The notes under the pieces: model-generated
Databases searched by the model: none
What the model was told of the DNA's origin: nothing
The model's input: the letters and a program-made list of their open reading frames with translations, nothing else
Shown: positions 7,138 through 8,763 of the stretch, piece after piece
Layout of the letters: each line of letters begins with the position of its first letter
Position numbering within the stretch: position 1 is the first letter of the stretch
Assembly (NCBI GenBank): GCA_001768965.1
Contig: MEMY01000084.1
Coordinates: 1-8,763, forward strand
DNA: 8,763 nt
Reading direction: 5' to 3'
Origin: an archaeon RBG_16_50_20
GTDB lineage: Archaea > Thermoproteota > Bathyarchaeia > 40CM-2-53-6
Program-made: the position numbers and the translations under genes

Positions 7138-7965
7138 CTAGGCTCTTTTCTCCTCAGCCTTGACACCCTTCACCATGCCAACGATTCTCGCCATCTCTTC
7201 GATCTGGGTTGTGGAGGTGACAACCACCATGTTCTTCTCGCGGGCAATGTCCGTAAGCGTCTGCAGTTCTCGAAGACGGATTGCGAAGGGGCTGCTCATG
7301 TAGCGGTCCGCGGCCTGCGCCATCTTGTCGGCAGCTAGCAACTCACCCTCTGCCATGATGATTCTTGAGCGCTTCTCGCGTTCAGCTTCCGCCTGTTTGG
7401 CAATCGCCCGAAGCATGCTCTCAGGCATGCTGACGTCTTTGATCGCGACGGTCATGACCTTGATGCCCCATGGATCGGTGTAGTCGTCCAAGATTGCTCC
7501 TACCCTCTTGCTCAGCTCCTCCCTCTTGATTAGCAAATCATCCAACTCAACTTGGCCCAGGACGTCTCGAAGGGTGGTCTGAGCCAGGAGGTTGGTGGCC
7601 TGAAGGTAGTTTTCCACCTGCACAACTGCCTTGTTGGGGTCATAGACGCGATAATAGACGGCGGCGTCGACATCCACGCTGACGTTGTCCCGAGTGATTA
7701 CGCGTTGGTGCGGAACGTCGAACGCGACGGTCCGGAGGTCGATCTTGATGAACTTGTCAGCCATGGGAAGGATCAAGAAAAGGCCAGGTCCTTTAGCGCC
7801 GATGAGCCTACCGAGCCGAAATATCACGCCTCTTTCGTACTCCCGCACGACCTTGATCGCTGACGATAGGATCACCAGAACAAGCAGAATCACTATGAAA
7901 TACGAGACCAGAGAGCCTAACGATACCCCGATTTGCAGGGCTAGTTCAGATGAAATCGCGCGCAA
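7138..7965 (-). CDS. SPFH/stomatin-like membrane scaffold protein
   Basis: This 275-residue protein has one N-terminal membrane segment (about 18-37) and then an SPFH (band 7) domain at about 40-200. Typical stomatin elements are present: REYERGVIFRLGRL (41-54), GPGLFLILPMAD (59-70), RTVAFDVPHQ (78-87), TRDNVSVDVDAAVYYRV (91-107) and GIKVMTVAIKDV (167-178). A charged Glu/Lys/Arg helix (about 188-245), expected to drive oligomer formation, follows. The short tail includes MVVVTSTTQIEEM (246-258). It probably forms ring- or cage-like oligomers on the membrane and recruits or is processed by NfeD, encoded immediately downstream. The start is TTG. An in-frame stop lies 28 bases upstream and no ATG or GTG is available, the first internal Met being at residue 68. 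GGAGG (7966-7970) abuts the TTG without a spacer. Family is certain; the start carries some doubt. Confidence 0.95.
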   Translation of the reverse strand: MRAISSELALQIGVSLGSLVSYFIVILLVLVILSSAIKVVREYERGVIFRLGRLIGAKGPGLFLILPMADKFIKIDLRTVAFDVPHQRVITRDNVSVDVDAAVYYRVYDPNKAVVQVENYLQATNLLAQTTLRDVLGQVELDDLLIKREELSKRVGAILDDYTDPWGIKVMTVAIKDVSMPESMLRAIAKQAEAEREKRSRIIMAEGELLAADKMAQAADRYMSSPFAIRLRELQTLTDIAREKNMVVVTSTTQIEEMARIVGMVKGVKAEEKRA

Positions 7966-7990
7966 CCTCCAGACACAGATAGACGGTGCG

Positions 7991-8006
7991 GCTTAAATTT
8001 CATTCG
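7991..8006 (-). promoter_or_regulatory. Putative promoter of the SPFH–NfeD operon
   Basis: On the minus strand CGAATGAAATTTAAGC resembles an archaeal BRE plus TATA element. Its A/T core lies about 30 bases upstream of the TTG start at 7965. Transcription would begin within a few bases of that codon, suggesting a very short leader or a leaderless message for the two-gene operon. Confidence 0.4.
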
Positions 8007-8189
8007 GACAACAGTCGCCGCGAAGAAGACACATCCTGGTAAGCGTGGATTAGGACGGTTGAACTCTCCTTTTGGAGAATCAGACTTTTGCTGAATCGCG
8101 AATTGCGCTTCGTCGAATTCTGCGCAACTCTCTTTCCGGCAGGCCGGTCACTATCGCTCAGCACCAGATCCCTGTCAGAGTCTTCGCGG

Positions 8190-8198
8190 ATACATAAT
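8190..8198 (+). promoter_or_regulatory. Weak putative TATA box for the CPA2 antiporter
   Basis: The A/T-rich ATACATAAT is the best promoter-like core on this strand upstream of the antiporter. A start about 25 bases downstream would leave a leader near 95-100 bases, long for an archaeon, that would include the hairpin at 8248-8272. Support is weak. Confidence 0.2.
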
Positions 8199-8247
8199 CT
8201 TGAACTACCTGAGACAACTGAGTTAGAGGATACGGTCACATAGCTGA

Positions 8248-8272
8248 GCTTAAGACTTAGCTGTCTTCAAGC
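8248..8272 (+). promoter_or_regulatory. Bulged inverted repeat in the antiporter leader
   Basis: GCTTAAGAC (8248-8256) pairs with GTCTT and AAGC (8263-8272). The stem has nine base pairs with a single bulged C at 8268 and a six-base loop TTAGCT. It sits 45 bases before the antiporter start. No T tract follows on the plus strand, so it does not look like a terminator. It could be an operator or an RNA element, or chance. Confidence 0.3.
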
Positions 8273-8317
8273 GACAGCGAGATTGCTTAGATGAGGCAGA
8301 GGCGAGGCAGTTAGCAC

Positions 8318-8763
8318 TTGGACCCAGTTATTCGCGCCATCGTTGACATCGGCATACTCGTTACCTTGGCAAAAATTCTCGCAGGTCTCATGGCACGACT
8401 GGGCATGCCCGAAGTCCTGGGGGAACTTTTCGCGGGCATAGTTCTTGGTCCGTTTGCGCTTGGATCTCTGCAAATTGGTGGTGAGCCCCTGGTTGCACTG
8501 AATGAGCATGTCTTGGCCTTCGCTGAGATAGGAGCGATCTTGATTTTGTTCGTGGCTGGGCTCGAAGTTGGCTTCGCACAATTCAGAACTCTCGGAAGGC
8601 AATCCTTCGTAGTAGGAGCCTGCGGTGTCCTCGTTCCATTCCTGCTCGGATTATACATCATCCTCCTCGTTCCTCTGCCTCCAACCGACTTACCAGGAGC
8701 GCTCATTGTCGCTGCAGCGCTCACAGCAACAAGCATCGCAATAACCATGCGCACACTGGAGGA
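8318..8763 (+). CDS. CPA2-family cation/proton antiporter (KefB/NapA-like), cut at right edge
   Basis: The first 148 codons are present; the gene continues beyond the window. The translation begins with Leu/Met-Asp-Pro-Val-Ile and shows the membrane-helix pattern of the CPA2 (Na+/H+ or K+/H+) exchanger fold. The segment GELFAGIVLGPFAL lies at about 36-49. AEIGAILILFVAGLE, at about 69-83, matches the family's third-helix signature. ALTATSIAITMRTL, at about 132-145, matches the ATS motif found in the fourth to fifth helix region of NapA-type antiporters. The ion-binding Asp residues expected in a later helix lie outside the window, so ion specificity cannot be judged. The start is TTG, because an in-frame TAG lies at 8312-8314 and no better codon follows soon. 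GAGG at 8304-8307 is 10 bases upstream. It is divergent from the SPFH–NfeD operon. The family assignment is firm; the start is reasonably so. Confidence 0.92.
   Translation, partial: MDPVIRAIVDIGILVTLAKILAGLMARLGMPEVLGELFAGIVLGPFALGSLQIGGEPLVALNEHVLAFAEIGAILILFVAGLEVGFAQFRTLGRQSFVVGACGVLVPFLLGLYIILLVPLPPTDLPGALIVAAALTATSIAITMRTLE

Larger units (their letters stand above)
7966..8317. other. Divergent intergenic region between SPFH and CPA2 antiporter
   Basis: These 352 bases hold no convincing gene. A minus-strand frame at 8000..8239 is Ser/Arg-rich with no family resemblance. What can be seen is the SPFH promoter at the left, a short hairpin CTCC-TTTT-GGAG at 8066-8077, and an imperfect palindrome CCGG-CAGG-CCGG at 8136-8147. 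Further right are a possible TATA element near 8190-8198, a bulged stem at 8248-8272, and three GAGGC units just before the antiporter start. I saw no tRNA-like cloverleaf or known riboswitch core. Confidence 0.55.

Noticed and set aside
8065..8078. Hairpin CTCC-TTTT-GGAG as a terminator
   Set aside because: The stem is only five pairs, no T tract follows, and no gene ends nearby on either strand.
8000..8239. Minus-strand frame of 79 codons upstream of SPFH
   Set aside because: The product is rich in Ser and Arg with no recognisable fold or family, and it lacks a convincing ribosome site. It covers the region that looks like promoter and leader for the flanking genes.
8267..8754. Minus-strand frames opposite the antiporter
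   Set aside because: The plus-strand frame from 8318 encodes a clear CPA2 antiporter with family motifs; the opposite frames are low-complexity shadows.

Overview
The window looks like archaeal chromosomal DNA of moderate GC. The strongest marker is the PIN–ATPase–KH protein at 833..2641, an architecture known essentially from archaea. Short TATA-like boxes about 25-35 bases before several starts, frequent TTG and GTG starts, and short or absent leaders agree with this. The lineage cannot be fixed from the sequence. A TACK-type archaeon (Bathyarchaeia or Nitrososphaeria-like) is my guess, nothing firmer.

Layout, left to right. A coiled-coil protein of unknown role (+, open at the left edge) ends 3 bases from the convergent PIN–ATPase–KH gene (-). 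Divergent from that gene is a Nudix hydrolase of the ADP-ribose pyrophosphatase type (+). Its 3' end overlaps the 3' end of a DUF309 gene (-) by 9 bases. Divergent from DUF309 is a small unrecognised protein (+), followed by a polytopic permease of the ArsB/NhaD ion-transporter superfamily (+). Converging on the permease is a two-gene minus-strand operon: a stomatin-like SPFH protein (7138..7965) followed with no gap by a membrane-bound NfeD/ClpP-class serine protease (5797..7137). After a roughly 350-base non-coding region, a CPA2-type (KefB/NapA-like) cation/proton antiporter starts on the plus strand and runs off the right edge.

The right half is a membrane cluster: two predicted ion transporters flank an SPFH–NfeD pair, in which the protease is expected to act on its stomatin partner. 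The left half is RNA and nucleotide housekeeping: a PIN nuclease/ATPase/KH protein and ADP-ribose clean-up. I see no CRISPR array, insertion sequence, prophage, toxin-antitoxin pair, rRNA or tRNA. No complete new system is evident. The items most worth a second look are the SPFH–NfeD pair with its atypical presumed target segment, the orphan protein at 3980..4390, and the structured leader of the CPA2 antiporter with its tiny upstream reading frame.
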